Shown one piece after another: positions 23,284 through 32,529 of a stretch of 49,015 nt of DNA. The stretch spans positions 1 through 49,015 of the forward strand of contig JANXXL010000302.1 of NCBI GenBank assembly GCA_025350625.1. The letters run 5' to 3'. Under the pieces are notes generated by a model. That model was not told the DNA's origin. It saw only the letters and a list, made by a program, of their open reading frames with translations, and searched no databases. The first letter of the stretch is position 1. Each line of letters begins with the position of its first letter. The stretch comes from Bryobacterales bacterium (GTDB taxonomy: Bacteria > Acidobacteriota > Terriglobia > Bryobacterales > Bryobacteraceae). The translations under genes and the position numbers were made by a program.

Positions 23284-26109
23284 CTAACTACACCCGCTAG
23301 TCCCGCCGCAGTTCTCGCACTTGTAGCAAGAGCCGTTGCGGGTCATCAGCCCGCCGCATTCCGAACAGCTAGGGGCGTCGGTGGCGATTGCGGCGAAGGG
23401 GAGTTTCTGCTGCGGCTCGGGTTCGGTGATGGCGAGCTTCGGCGAATCGCCGGCTTCGCCTGCGGCGTATTCGGCGCCGAGGAACTTTGCGCCTAGCCAG
23501 CGGAAGATGTAATCCATGATGGATTTCGCGTAGGGCACCTGCGGGTTGCCGGTCCAGCCGCTGGGTTCGAAACGCACGTGGCTGAACTTATCGACGAAGA
23601 ACTTCAGCGGCACGCCGTATTGCAGCCCGTGGCTGATGGCGGTCGCGAAACTGTCCATCAGGCCGGAGATGGTGGAGCCTTCCTTGGCCATGCGGATGAA
23701 CAGCTCACCCGGCAGCCCATCGTCATAGAGGCCGACGGTGAGGTAGCCTTCGTGGCCGCCGATCGAAAACTTGTGCGTGATAGAATTGCGCTCGTCGCGG
23801 AGCTTGCGGCGAACCGGGCGGTAGACCACTTTCTCGACAATCTTCTCTTCGATCTGCGCGGGGCCATTTGCGGCCTTTGCGCCCTTGGCGGTGCCGGAGC
23901 TCAGCGGCTGCACGCGTTTCGAGTTGTCGCGGTAGATGGCCACCGCCTTCAGTCCCAGCTTCCAGCTTTCGGTGTAGGCGTCCATGACGTCTTCGACCGT
24001 GCACTCTTCGGGCATGTTGATGGTCTTCGAAATCGCGCCCGAAATGAAGGGCTGCACCGCCGCCATCATGTGCACGTGGCCCATGTAAGGGATGGAGCGC
24101 ACGCCGTTCTGCGGGCGGAAGCTGCAATCGAATACCGGCAGGTGCTCGGGCTTGAGCAGCGGAGCGCCTTCGATGGTTCCGCTCGAATCAATGTGATCGA
24201 CGATGGCGTTGATTTGCGCGGTGTTGTAACCCAGTTTCGTCAGCGCCGCGGGAACCGTGTTGTTTACGATCTTGATCACGCCGCCGCCGACCAGCTTCTT
24301 GTACTTCACCAGAGCCAGGTCGGGCTCGATACCGGTGGTGTCGCAATCCATCATGAATCCGATGGTGCCTGTGGGTGCGAGCACGGTGGTCTGCGCATTG
24401 CGGTAGCCGGCGATTTTGCCGAGATCGTAAGCTTCTTGCCAGCATGCGCGCGCGTTTTCGTAGACGGCGGCGGGGACGCGATGGCTGTCGATGCGCGAAG
24501 TCGCATCGAGGTGCATGCGGATCACGTTGAGAAAGGGTTCTTCGTTGGCGGCGTAACCGGCACAGGGGCCGGTGGAACCTTCGGCGATGCGTGCGCTGCT
24601 GAGATACGCCTGGCCGCACATGATGGCGGTGAGCGCGGCGGCCCAGTCGCGGCCGTGGTCGCTGTCATAGGCAAGGCCCATCGACATTAAAAGCGCGCCG
24701 AGGTTGGCGTAGCCCAAGCCGAGCGGGCGGAAATCGTGCGAGTTCCTGGCGATCTTTTCGGTGGGGTACGCGGCGTTATCGACCAGAATTTCCTGCGCGA
24801 TGATCACGGTGTCGACCGCGTGGCGATAGGCTTCGACATCGAAGACGCCGTCGGACTTCACGAACTTCATCAGGTTGAGCGATGCCAGATTGCAGGCTGA
24901 ATCGTCCAGGAACATGTACTCGGAGCACGGATTCGACGCGTTGATGCGCGCCGTGTTCTTCGACGTGTGCCACCGATTGACGGTGGTGTCGTACTGCATG
25001 CCGGGATCGCCGCACTGGTGCGTGGCTTCGGCAATCTGGTGCATCAGGTCGCGGGCTTTATAGCGCTTCAAGGGCTGGTTGGCCAGGCGCGATTTGGTCC
25101 ACCAGTCGCCGTCAGCGATGACGGCTTCCATGAATTCGTCGGTGACGCGCACGCTGTTGTTGGCGTTCTGGAAAAAGATGGAGCTATAGGCTTCGCCGTC
25201 GAGCGAGGAATCGTAGCCCGCGTCGATCAGCGTGTGGGCTTTCTTCTCCTCTTTCGCTTTGCACCAGATGAAGGCTTCGATGTCGGGGTGGTCTGCATTG
25301 AGAATCACCATCTTGGCCGCACGGCGCGTCTTGCCGCCGCTCTTGATCACTCCGGCGAAGGCGTCGAAACCTTTCATGAAGCTGAGCGGACCGGACGCGC
25401 GCCCGCCGCCCGAAAGCAATCCTTCTTCTTCACGCAGGGTCGACAGATTTGAGCCCGTGCCTGAGCCCCACTTGAACAGCATGCCTTCGGTCTTCGCCAG
25501 ATCGAGAATCGATTCGAGCGTATCGCCCACCGAATTAATGAAGCACGCCGAGCATTGCGGCCGCGGATTTACCGGGTCGATTTTCTCGATCTGATCTGTG
25601 GCTTCGTCGTAACACCAGCCGTAGCCGCGAGTATCTTTGACGCCCACGTTGAACCATACCGGCGAGTTGAAACACGCCTTCTGCGTCAGCATCAAGTGCG
25701 CAAGCTCGTCGCGAAAACTGGCGGCGTCTTCTTTGGTTCGGAAGTAGCGCTGTTCGCCGCCCCAATCGGCAATAGTGTCGACCACGCGGCCGATCAATTG
25801 GCGCACGCTCGTCTCGCGCTGCGGCGTGCCGATCTTGCCGTGAAAATACTTGCTGACGACAATGTTGGTGGCGGTTTGCGACCAGTCCGCCGGGACCTCC
25901 ACGTCGCGCTGCTCGAAGATGACTGCGCCTTTGTCGTTGCCAATGGAGGCGGTGCGCAGCTCCCAGGCGATCTCGTCATAGGGGGTTTTGCCCGCGTCCG
26001 TACGGGTGGTAAAGTAGCGCGGGAAATCCACGCCAATTCGTTCCGCGACCGGCACCGGCCGCCGCGCATCTTTCAGCTTCATAGCTACCCCTACACCCAA
26101 TTGTCCCAT
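23284..26109 (-). CDS. nrdJ: Adenosylcobalamin-dependent (class II) ribonucleotide reductase
   Basis: Makes deoxyribonucleotides, using coenzyme B12 to start radical chemistry, so it works with or without oxygen. The ATG at 26109 (941 residues) has AAGGA about 7 bases upstream; a longer frame to 26187 adds an unlikely N-terminus. The barrel includes WFNVGV, RPQCSACFINS, and NPCSEYMFLDDSACNLASLN with the active-site Cys and Glu. GTIGFMMDCDTTGIEPD is a large-class II signature. The C-terminus holds a TSCPD-type region (HKFSIGGHEGYLTVGL) and a Zn-ribbon CSECGGLMTRNGSCYKCENC, ending GCS, which serves as redox tail. No cobalamin riboswitch was recognised upstream. Confidence 0.96.
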   Translation of the reverse strand: MGQLGVGVAMKLKDARRPVPVAERIGVDFPRYFTTRTDAGKTPYDEIAWELRTASIGNDKGAVIFEQRDVEVPADWSQTATNIVVSKYFHGKIGTPQRETSVRQLIGRVVDTIADWGGEQRYFRTKEDAASFRDELAHLMLTQKACFNSPVWFNVGVKDTRGYGWCYDEATDQIEKIDPVNPRPQCSACFINSVGDTLESILDLAKTEGMLFKWGSGTGSNLSTLREEEGLLSGGGRASGPLSFMKGFDAFAGVIKSGGKTRRAAKMVILNADHPDIEAFIWCKAKEEKKAHTLIDAGYDSSLDGEAYSSIFFQNANNSVRVTDEFMEAVIADGDWWTKSRLANQPLKRYKARDLMHQIAEATHQCGDPGMQYDTTVNRWHTSKNTARINASNPCSEYMFLDDSACNLASLNLMKFVKSDGVFDVEAYRHAVDTVIIAQEILVDNAAYPTEKIARNSHDFRPLGLGYANLGALLMSMGLAYDSDHGRDWAAALTAIMCGQAYLSSARIAEGSTGPCAGYAANEEPFLNVIRMHLDATSRIDSHRVPAAVYENARACWQEAYDLGKIAGYRNAQTTVLAPTGTIGFMMDCDTTGIEPDLALVKYKKLVGGGVIKIVNNTVPAALTKLGYNTAQINAIVDHIDSSGTIEGAPLLKPEHLPVFDCSFRPQNGVRSIPYMGHVHMMAAVQPFISGAISKTINMPEECTVEDVMDAYTESWKLGLKAVAIYRDNSKRVQPLSSGTAKGAKAANGPAQIEEKIVEKVVYRPVRRKLRDERNSITHKFSIGGHEGYLTVGLYDDGLPGELFIRMAKEGSTISGLMDSFATAISHGLQYGVPLKFFVDKFSHVRFEPSGWTGNPQVPYAKSIMDYIFRWLGAKFLGAEYAAGEAGDSPKLAITEPEPQQKLPFAAIATDAPSCSECGGLMTRNGSCYKCENCGGTSGCS

Positions 26110-26279
26110 GAGAAGTCCTTCAAAAAAAGATTCGCGGCAACTCCGACGATCACCGCTAGAACGATATGTTGCCCCAATATGTCGCACCTGTCAAGATGAA
26201 AATACTACATGTTGTGGTGAATGCACTAACGCCTATTTCCAGATGGACAATATGATGATAGGCATGTTAGGCTGACATC

Positions 26280-27185
26280 ATGGCATGGGAAATCAGCCAC
26301 TTGCAGGTCCTGGAGGCGGAGAGTATTCACATTTTCCGCGAAGTCGCTTCCGAGTTTCAGCGTCCAGTGATGCTTTATTCGATCGGCAAGGATTCTTCTG
26401 TAATGCTGCGCTTGGCCCAGAAGGCGTTTCACCCCGGGCCGATACCCTTTCCGCTTCTGCACGTCAACACCAGCTATAAGTTCAAGGAAATGATCGAGTT
26501 TCGGGATCGGCAGGCGGCGGAGCTAGGGGTCAGGGTGATTGTGAACACGAATCGTAAGGCTTTGGACGAGGGCGCCAACCCGCTGCGCCTCGGAACCGAA
26601 CGTTGCTGTGGATTGTTGAAGACCACGGCGTTGCTAGATGGTTTGCGGGCAGGGAATTACGATGCCGCGTTCGGGGGGGCGCGCCGGGACGAAGAAAAAT
26701 CTCGCGCCAAGGAGCGTGTGTACTCGTTTCGCGACACCTTGGGCCAATGGGACCCGAAGAACCAGCGTCCTGAGCTGTGGGACATCTATAACAGCCGCAT
26801 CGAACCGGGCGAGAGCATCCGCGTGTTTCCGCTTTCGAACTGGACCGAGATGGATGTGTGGCAGTACATTCACCTGGAGAACATCCCGATCGTGCCGCTC
26901 TATTACGCGAAAGAACGCCCGGTGCTGGTGCGCGGGAATTCGCTGATCTTGCCCGAACAGGCCTTCATGGGACCGCGCGAGGGCGAGAAACTGCAGATGG
27001 TGAAATGCCGCATGCGTTCGCTCGGGTGCTCGCCTTGCACCGGCGCGATTCGTTCCGAAGCGGACACTATTCCGAAGATCATCGCCGAACTCGTGGCCGC
27101 CCGGAATTCCGAGCGCGAGAACCGCGTGATCGACCACGACCGCGAAGGGTCGATGGAGTTGAAGAAGCGGGAAGGATACTTCTGA
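26280..27185 (+). CDS. cysD: Sulfate adenylyltransferase small subunit
   Basis: Forms APS from sulfate and ATP together with CysN. 301 residues; PP-loop [15 protein letters not shown] (~36-50), then the typical [20 protein letters not shown], and [20 protein letters not shown] (~126-145), which is diagnostic of Cys[16 protein letters not shown] and the [12 protein letters not shown] terminus are complete. First gene of the cysD-cysN-cysH-exporter run; the 92-base leader shows no riboswitch I recognise. The stop is 2 bases before the cysN ATG. Confidence 0.97.
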   Translation: MAWEISHLQVLEAESIHIFREVASEFQRPVMLYSIGKDSSVMLRLAQKAFHPGPIPFPLLHVNTSYKFKEMIEFRDRQAAELGVRVIVNTNRKALDEGANPLRLGTERCCGLLKTTALLDGLRAGNYDAAFGGARRDEEKSRAKERVYSFRDTLGQWDPKNQRPELWDIYNSRIEPGESIRVFPLSNWTEMDVWQYIHLENIPIVPLYYAKERPVLVRGNSLILPEQAFMGPREGEKLQMVKCRMRSLGCSPCTGAIRSEADTIPKIIAELVAARNSERENRVIDHDREGSMELKKREGYF

Positions 27186-27187
27186 CG

Positions 27188-28618
27188 ATGGCGGCGCTGC
27201 CGGTGGTAGAGAACCCGACATTCGACGTAGAAGAGTTTCTGCGGCAGGAGCAATCGAAAGACCTGCTGCGTTTTACGACTGCCGGGAGTGTCGACGACGG
27301 GAAATCCACACTGATCGGGCGGCTGTTGCACGACGCGCGCGGGGCTTACGAAGATCAACTGAAACAGGCGATCCGCGGCGGCGAAATCGATTTTTCGCTG
27401 CTGACCGATGGGCTGCGCGCAGAACGCGAGCAAGGGATCACCATCGACGTTGCTTATCGCTACTTCGCCACGCCGAAACGCAAATTCATTCTGGCGGACA
27501 CGCCGGGGCATGAGCAGTACACGCGCAACATGGCCACTGGCGCTTCGACCGCGCAACTGGCGATCATACTGCTCGACGCGAAGCGCGGGATCACGACGCA
27601 ATCCATGCGGCACGCCTATATTGCATCGCTCTTGGGGATTCCGCACTTCGTGATCGCGGTAAATAAGATGGACCTGGTCGATTACGAACAGCGCGTGTTC
27701 CACCGGATTCGCGCAGAGTTCGCTCCGTTTCTGACGCGGCTGGGCGTCGAAGGCGCCTACTTCCTGCCGCTGAGCGCGCTTAAGGGCGATAACGTCGTCG
27801 ATAAGAGCAAGCACATGCCGTGGTTTGACGGGCATAGTTTGCTGCATCATTTGGAGTCCGTCGACACCTCGCCGGTCACGGTGCATGCGCCGTTTCGCAT
27901 GGCGGTGCAGCGAGTGGTCCGTCCGGATATGACCTTCCGCGGCTACGCCGGGCAGATTGCTTCGGGGGTGGTGCGGCCGGGCGACGAAGTTTTGACGCAG
28001 CCTTCGGGACGGCGGACGCGGGTCGATCGAATCGTGGCGTGGGAGGGCGATCTTAAAGTGGCCCATGCTCCCATGTCGGTGACGCTCACGCTTTCCGATG
28101 AGATCGACATCAGCCGCGGCGATATGATCAGCAGTGGTCCCGAACCGGTGGCCGCGCGGGCGGTTGAGGCCACCATGGTGTGGTTCGATGCGAAGCCGCT
28201 CGATCCCTCGGGGCACTATCTGATCAAGCATACGGCGCAGATGGTTCCGGCGCGGGTCGAATCGGTTGAATACCGCGTGAACGTGAACACATTGCATGCG
28301 GAATCGGTGCGCGGCCTGGCGATGAACGAAGTCGGCGTGGTGCATCTGTCCACGGCGCGGCCGATTTTCTTCGATCCCTATCGCGAGAATCGGGGCGCGG
28401 GCGCGTTCATTCTCATTGATCGCCAAACCAACGCGACCGCTGCCGCCGGCATGATCATTTCGGCGACGGAAGCGGGCACCGAGAGCGCGGCCGAACGTCT
28501 GGCAAGATTGGTCCGTGCATCGGTCCCTCCTGGCGCGCATCTAAACCTGCCGGCTGAAGAGGAGGCCGCGATTGCGCTGCTGCGCAAGGCGCTTCAAGGA
28601 TTCTTTCGTCATGAGTGA
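27188..28618 (+). CDS. cysN: Sulfate adenylyltransferase large subunit (GTPase)
   Basis: 476 residues from the ATG at 27188; a longer open frame runs back into cysD but is not used. GTPase motifs: GSVDDGKSTLIGRLL (G1), TIDVAYRYF (switch), DTPGHEQYTRNM (G3) and NKMDLVD (G4). The elongation-factor-like beta-barrels follow. GTP hydrolysis drives the unfavourable formation of APS by CysD. No APS-kinase (CysC) domain is fused, consistent with the APS-type reductase downstream. The stop overlaps the cysH start by 8 bases. Confidence 0.96.
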   Translation: MAALPVVENPTFDVEEFLRQEQSKDLLRFTTAGSVDDGKSTLIGRLLHDARGAYEDQLKQAIRGGEIDFSLLTDGLRAEREQGITIDVAYRYFATPKRKFILADTPGHEQYTRNMATGASTAQLAIILLDAKRGITTQSMRHAYIASLLGIPHFVIAVNKMDLVDYEQRVFHRIRAEFAPFLTRLGVEGAYFLPLSALKGDNVVDKSKHMPWFDGHSLLHHLESVDTSPVTVHAPFRMAVQRVVRPDMTFRGYAGQIASGVVRPGDEVLTQPSGRRTRVDRIVAWEGDLKVAHAPMSVTLTLSDEIDISRGDMISSGPEPVAARAVEATMVWFDAKPLDPSGHYLIKHTAQMVPARVESVEYRVNVNTLHAESVRGLAMNEVGVVHLSTARPIFFDPYRENRGAGAFILIDRQTNATAAAGMIISATEAGTESAAERLARLVRASVPPGAHLNLPAEEEAAIALLRKALQGFFRHE

Positions 28619-29285
28619 ACTGGAACAGAAAATTCAAGACGCCCGGCGGCTCATTGCCGGTGAGCTAGCGAAGCCGGGCGGGGCTTGCATCACCTCCAGT
28701 TTTCAGGCGGAGTGCGTGGTGCTGGTGCACCTGTTAAAGGAGCAGCGACCCGATATGCCAGTGTTGTTCCTCGAGACCGGGTATCATTTCGCGGAGACGC
28801 TCGATTACCGCGATCGAATGACGCGCGACTGGAATCTGAACCTGGTGAATCTGGAGGCCAAGCGGAGCGTGAAAGAGCAGGAAGCGCTCTTCGGCATCCT
28901 CAACCAGACGGAACCCAGCAAGTGCTGCGGCCTGCGCAAGGTGGAACCGCTGTTTGCCGGGCTCGCGAACTATGACACATGGTTCACGGCGCTGCGGCGC
29001 GAACAATCTCCCACGCGCGCCAATCTGCAACCGGTAGAGGCGTTCAAGCTGCCCGCGGGAAAGACCCTGGAAAAGGTGAGTCCGCTGGCGATGTGGACCA
29101 ATAAAGATGTATGGCAGTACCTAAGCCGGTGCAACATTCCGGCGTTGCCGCTCTACGATCAGGGCTACACCAGTATTGGCTGCCAACCCTGCACTGCTCT
29201 GCCCTTCGATCCCGCCAACCTCCGCTCCGGGCGCTGGCAGGGCAAGGAAAAGCTGGAGTGCGGGATCCACATTCAGGCCGAGTAA
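28611..29285 (+). CDS. cysH: APS/PAPS reductase, iron-sulfur type
   Basis: 224 residues from the ATG at 28611 (MSELEQKIQDARR), inside the end of cysN. SSFQAECVVLVHLL is the modified PP-loop and LFLETGYHFAETLDYRD the next block. KCCGLRKVEPL and GCQPCTALP supply the two Cys pairs that bind a 4Fe-4S cluster, which marks enzymes that accept APS directly; the catalytic Cys is in the terminal ECGIH. The product is sulfite. Sulfite reductase is not in the window. Confidence 0.95.
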   Translation: MSELEQKIQDARRLIAGELAKPGGACITSSFQAECVVLVHLLKEQRPDMPVLFLETGYHFAETLDYRDRMTRDWNLNLVNLEAKRSVKEQEALFGILNQTEPSKCCGLRKVEPLFAGLANYDTWFTALRREQSPTRANLQPVEAFKLPAGKTLEKVSPLAMWTNKDVWQYLSRCNIPALPLYDQGYTSIGCQPCTALPFDPANLRSGRWQGKEKLECGIHIQAE

Positions 29286-29301
29286 CCGGCGCGGCGATCG
29301 C

Positions 29302-30024
29302 ATGACCTACTTGCTGGGATTCGTGATTGCCATCGCGATCGGACTCACCGGGGTCGGCGCCGGAACCTTAACCACTCCACTGTTGATTTTGACGGTGGGC
29401 TTGCCGGCTCGCATTGCTGTCGGGACCGCGCTCATCTTCGGCGCTGTTGTGAAGATCATCACGTCGCCGGTCTACATGGCGCGCCGTCAAGTGGACTGGC
29501 GCACCCTTGGATACATGGTCGCGGGGGGCGTGCCGGGGGTCTTGATTGGTGTGTTTCTTCTGCGCGGCGTGGATGGCAAAATGATCACCGGCGTAATCGG
29601 GGCGACCATCGTAGTCGTTGCTATGTTCAACCTGTTTCATCCCACGGCCGAGCATCGTCGCGACCGTACCAAATGGCTTGCTTTGCTGGCCCTGCCGATT
29701 GGAACCGAAGTGGGGTTCTCGTCGGCCGGTGCCGGCGCTTTAGGCGCGCTTACGCTCTTGAGCATGACCACGCTGAGCGCCGCCGCCGTGGTGGGCACAG
29801 ATCTGGTTTTTGGATTGGTAATTTCGCTGATCGGCGGGGGCGTGAACGCGGCGATGGGTAATCTGGATGGCTCGGTTCTCTTGCAGTTGCTGATGGGCGG
29901 AATACCAGGTGCGGTTCTCGGCGCTTTCCTCGCGGGCAAGGTTCCATCGAAGCAGTTACGGATGGGGCTCTCTGGCGCGATGGCGCTGCTGGGAGCAAGT
30001 CTCTTCTACAAAGGCTTTTTTTAA
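29302..30024 (+). CDS. TauE/SafE-family sulfite/anion exporter
   Basis: 240 residues from the ATG at 29302. Membrane protein with about eight spans in two halves, each opening with the family's 'GxGxGTLTTPLL'-like segment: LTGVGAGTLTTPLLILTVGL (~14-33) and VGFSSAGAGALGALTLLSM (~138-156). The family exports sulfite, sulfoacetate or related anions. The position 16 bases after cysH fits removal of excess sulfite or passage of sulfur anions. Orientation of transport cannot be judged from sequence. Confidence 0.88.
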   Translation: MTYLLGFVIAIAIGLTGVGAGTLTTPLLILTVGLPARIAVGTALIFGAVVKIITSPVYMARRQVDWRTLGYMVAGGVPGVLIGVFLLRGVDGKMITGVIGATIVVVAMFNLFHPTAEHRRDRTKWLALLALPIGTEVGFSSAGAGALGALTLLSMTTLSAAAVVGTDLVFGLVISLIGGGVNAAMGNLDGSVLLQLLMGGIPGAVLGAFLAGKVPSKQLRMGLSGAMALLGASLFYKGFF

Positions 30025-30030
30025 GCCGAT

Positions 30031-30936
30031 TTAGTTCGCGGCATCCACCCTTAAAGGCGATTCCAGCTTAAAAGTGAGAACGGTCTCGGCGGGAATCCGA
30101 ATCGACTTCCCTCGGGTCACGATTTGGGTGCCTGCGCCCGCGCCCGCGCCCGCCGCTGCGCCGATGGCCGCGCCCCTGCCGCCCCCGGCTATCGCACCGA
30201 TGATTGAACCGATCACGGCGCCGCCGCCGGTAAACTCCGCGGTTCGCCGGTTCTTGCCCACGCCGGCACGTCCCTTTGTCAGCATGTCCTGGGTGTCCAA
30301 CCTATAACGGCGGCCGTCAACCGATACCGAGTCGAGATCCAGCACCAGATCGGATTGGCCCTTGATGCGTCCGCCTCTAACCGCGGATCGAATAATAATT
30401 TGCGCGTTTGAACCCCGCGGGATCACCACCGCGCCGCCGGCGTCGGTCACATCCCGGGTGACTTCGGCTGCATAGGTCTGGCCTTGCGAGGCGATGGCCG
30501 CATCGATGGTTTCCTCCGAACGGACCGGAATCAGCGCTCCCGCGGGCAGCGAGTAGGTAGTGCTGCGAATGGCTGACTGGAGCGGGTGGTAATGATCGTT
30601 ATGGATATCGTCGGAACGGGAACGGAACGCGCCGGTGCTGTTAGAACTGGATTGGGTTGCGCCGCCATCGACCGGCAGCGGCGGGGCTTGGTCGTAATCG
30701 ACCGACCTCACCTGACTCATCGAGTAGGTATGCGATAGCCGGTCGTCACCAAGCAAAGTGATTCCGGAGGGCGAGCTGGCGGTGACGGTCCCCGCGATCT
30801 GGGTGCCGTCGCGCATGGTCACGGTGGCGTGAGGAGCGTCAGCCGGCGCCGTCCCCCTGTTGGCGCAGGAAACTGCGAGTCCAGCGAACAGCAGCGCCGG
30901 AAGCATTAAAACCCGTTGTCGATGAGAAATTGACAT
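30031..30936 (-). CDS. Lipoprotein with Gly-zipper segment
   Basis: 301 residues from the ATG at 30936 with AAAGGG 6 bases upstream. Signal peptide with lipobox: [18 protein letters not shown] (Cys ~24). First domain (~35-75) is a short beta module, [20 protein letters not shown]. The middle (~105-210) has [20 protein letters not shown] and [21 protein letters not shown], like the TrbI/VirB10-type or 'conjugal transfer'-like beta domains found in many acidobacterial lipoproteins. A Gly/Ala-rich stretch (~235-270, [20 protein letters not shown]) precedes [15 protein letters not shown]. Probably an envelope protein. It converges on the exporter gene with a 6-base gap. Confidence 0.75.
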   Translation of the reverse strand: MSISHRQRVLMLPALLFAGLAVSCANRGTAPADAPHATVTMRDGTQIAGTVTASSPSGITLLGDDRLSHTYSMSQVRSVDYDQAPPLPVDGGATQSSSNSTGAFRSRSDDIHNDHYHPLQSAIRSTTYSLPAGALIPVRSEETIDAAIASQGQTYAAEVTRDVTDAGGAVVIPRGSNAQIIIRSAVRGGRIKGQSDLVLDLDSVSVDGRRYRLDTQDMLTKGRAGVGKNRRTAEFTGGGAVIGSIIGAIAGGGRGAAIGAAAGAGAGAGTQIVTRGKSIRIPAETVLTFKLESPLRVDAAN

Positions 30937-31124
30937 GTCCATCCCTTTGTTAAAGATATAACCTTCAAGCAAGCGTTACAAGCTTCCATCCACGGCCTAT
31001 TTCGACAGATCGGCAGAAGTGGGCTGCCCGATTAATAGGGGACCGTACGCCTGACTAAGCCGCAGCCTTAGTACGTTTAGGCGATTGATCGGCTATGAAC
31101 CTGATGGTACCTATGAGCTAGCGT

Positions 31125-31349
31125 ATGACATACATGAAGTTGGTCACCGGCGGGGTAAAACACCACCTTTGTGTGGTGGATCAACCCGGCGGTGAATCGC
31201 TCACCTTGTGCGGCTGCGTATTGACGCGGGCGCATAACTGGAAGCGGATCAGGGGCCTTGAAGGCGATGAGTGCGCCGGATGCGCGGAGCTCGCCTTTGG
31301 CGGCGATCAGCCCGTGTTGGCAGGCCAGGAAGCGCGCGCCAGCCGCTAG
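31125..31349 (+). CDS. Small Cys-rich (zinc-ribbon-like) protein, 74 aa
   Basis: MTYMKLVTGGVKHHLCVVDQ, then LTLCGCVLTRAHNWKRI and DECAGCAELAFGG. The LCGC and ECAGC pairs about 28 residues apart could bind zinc, and the layout (histidine-bearing start, 'CG…W…CxxC') resembles short zinc-binding proteins of unknown role. No good ribosome site is visible; ATG 31125 or 31134 is possible. The 150 bases to the left hold no gene, only a 6-bp inverted repeat (ACTAAG/CTTAGT near 31051-31070). Confidence 0.45.
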   Translation: MTYMKLVTGGVKHHLCVVDQPGGESLTLCGCVLTRAHNWKRIRGLEGDECAGCAELAFGGDQPVLAGQEARASR

Positions 31350-31367
31350 AAACGTTATAATCATAGT

Positions 31368-31619
31368 GTGGCACGCGGTTGGGAAAGTAAGTCGGTCGAA
31401 GCGCAGATCGAATCCGCGAACGGCCGCCGGGGCGAACCCAAACCGAGGCTGACACCGGAACAACTGGATGTCCAGCGCAAGCGGGAGAGCCTGCTGCTTC
31501 ATCGGACGCGCGTCCTTTCCGATTTAACCAAGTGCACTGAGGAGCGCTACCGCAAGACGCTGGCCGATGGTCTGGCGTTTCTCGAACAGCAATTAGCGGC
31601 TCTCGGGTGGCAGCGCTAA
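31368..31619 (+). CDS. Small hypothetical protein, 83 aa
   Basis: GTG start; ARGWESKSVEAQIESANG, then PRLTPEQLDVQRKRESLLL and RTRVLSDLTKCTEERYRKTL. The opening 'RGWESKSVE' and the all-helical charged body ending in LAFLEQQLAALG recur as a short conserved protein in Acidobacteria. No known function. It lies 28 bases before the dioxygenase gene and may be on the same transcript. Confidence 0.65.
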   Translation: MARGWESKSVEAQIESANGRRGEPKPRLTPEQLDVQRKRESLLLHRTRVLSDLTKCTEERYRKTLADGLAFLEQQLAALGWQR

Positions 31620-31647
31620 ATTCCAAAGACCTGCGGCATTTGATACA

Positions 31648-32529
31648 GTGGGTCGTTTGGAACAAACCACCGCATCGTCCATAAAAATCGTGCCCAGCGG
31701 CAGGGCGCTAGGGGCGGAGATCGAGGGCGTTGACCTGCGCACCCTCGATGACCGCGAGTTCGCCGCTATTCATGCCGCGTGGCTCGACCACTTGGTGCTG
31801 CTGATTCGCGGGCAGCGCCTGGAAGACGACCATCTGATTGCATTCAGCCGCCGCCTGGGTGAGCTCGACTGGGCGCCGGTCCAGGAAACCGGGCGGCGTT
31901 TCGTCGAAGGTTATCCGGAGATTTACGTAGTCTCGAACGTGGTCGAAAACGGCGAGCCCATCGGGAGCCTGGGCGCGGGCGAAGCTACCTGGCATACCGA
32001 TATGTCGTATCTCGAAGCCCCTCCCAAGGCCAGTATGCTTTACGCGCTGGAGGTGCCGGCGGCCGGCGGGAACACTTATTTCTGCAATATGTACCGGGCC
32101 TATGAATTGCTACCGGAAGCATTGCAACGTCGCGTCGCGGGGTTGTCTCTCAAGCATGACGGAACCTATAACAGCGGCGGTTACGTGCGGCAGGGCGTGG
32201 AGGCGGTGGACGATCCGGTGACTTCCGCGGGCGTCTACCATCCGTTAGTGTGCACGCATCCGGAAAGCGGACGGCGCGCATTATTCCTGGGGCGGCGGCG
32301 GAATGCCTACATCGGCGGATTGCCGCTCGATGAATCGGAAGCGCTGCTCGATGAACTATGGAGCTACGCCTCGCGCGAGGATGTGACCTGGTATAACCAG
32401 TGGCGCACCGGCGACGTGGTCCTCTGGGACAACCGCTGCACCATGCACCGGCGCGATCCCTTCGATCCCGCCGCGCGACGCGTGCTGCATCGCACGCAAA
32501 TCAAGGGCGAAACCCGCCCGGCTGCGTGA
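31648..32529 (+). CDS. TauD/TfdA-family Fe(II)/2-oxoglutarate dioxygenase
   Basis: 293 residues from a GTG. Iron ligands are visible: WHTDMSY (His116, Asp118) and TMHRRD (His267); the 2-oxoglutarate Arg lies in the C-terminal RRVLHRTQIKG. The N-terminus SGRALGAEIEGVDLRTLDD is typical of the family. Substrate unknown; relatives oxidise taurine, 2,4-D-type aryloxyalkanoates, sulfonates and alkyl sulfates. The stop is part of a GTGA overlap with the MFS transporter gene, so the pair probably imports and oxidises one organic acid. The cys operon lies about 1.6 kb away. Confidence 0.92.
   Translation: MGRLEQTTASSIKIVPSGRALGAEIEGVDLRTLDDREFAAIHAAWLDHLVLLIRGQRLEDDHLIAFSRRLGELDWAPVQETGRRFVEGYPEIYVVSNVVENGEPIGSLGAGEATWHTDMSYLEAPPKASMLYALEVPAAGGNTYFCNMYRAYELLPEALQRRVAGLSLKHDGTYNSGGYVRQGVEAVDDPVTSAGVYHPLVCTHPESGRRALFLGRRRNAYIGGLPLDESEALLDELWSYASREDVTWYNQWRTGDVVLWDNRCTMHRRDPFDPAARRVLHRTQIKGETRPAA

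Noticed and set aside
26110..26187. 26-residue N-terminal extension of nrdJ
   Set aside because: The extension is not family-like, and AAGGA lies directly before the ATG at 26109.
26110..26279. Cobalamin or SAM riboswitch between nrdJ and cysD
   Set aside because: No conserved B12-box or SAM-aptamer core was recognised in this spacer; only unassigned AT-richer sequence.
26858..27187. Open frame extending cysN back into cysD
   Set aside because: It overlaps the conserved cysD sequence in another frame. The ATG at 27188 gives the canonical CysN start just before the GTPase motif.
27079..28540. Long minus-strand frames across cysN
   Set aside because: They are antisense shadows caused by high GC and codon bias; their Arg/His-rich composition matches no protein family.
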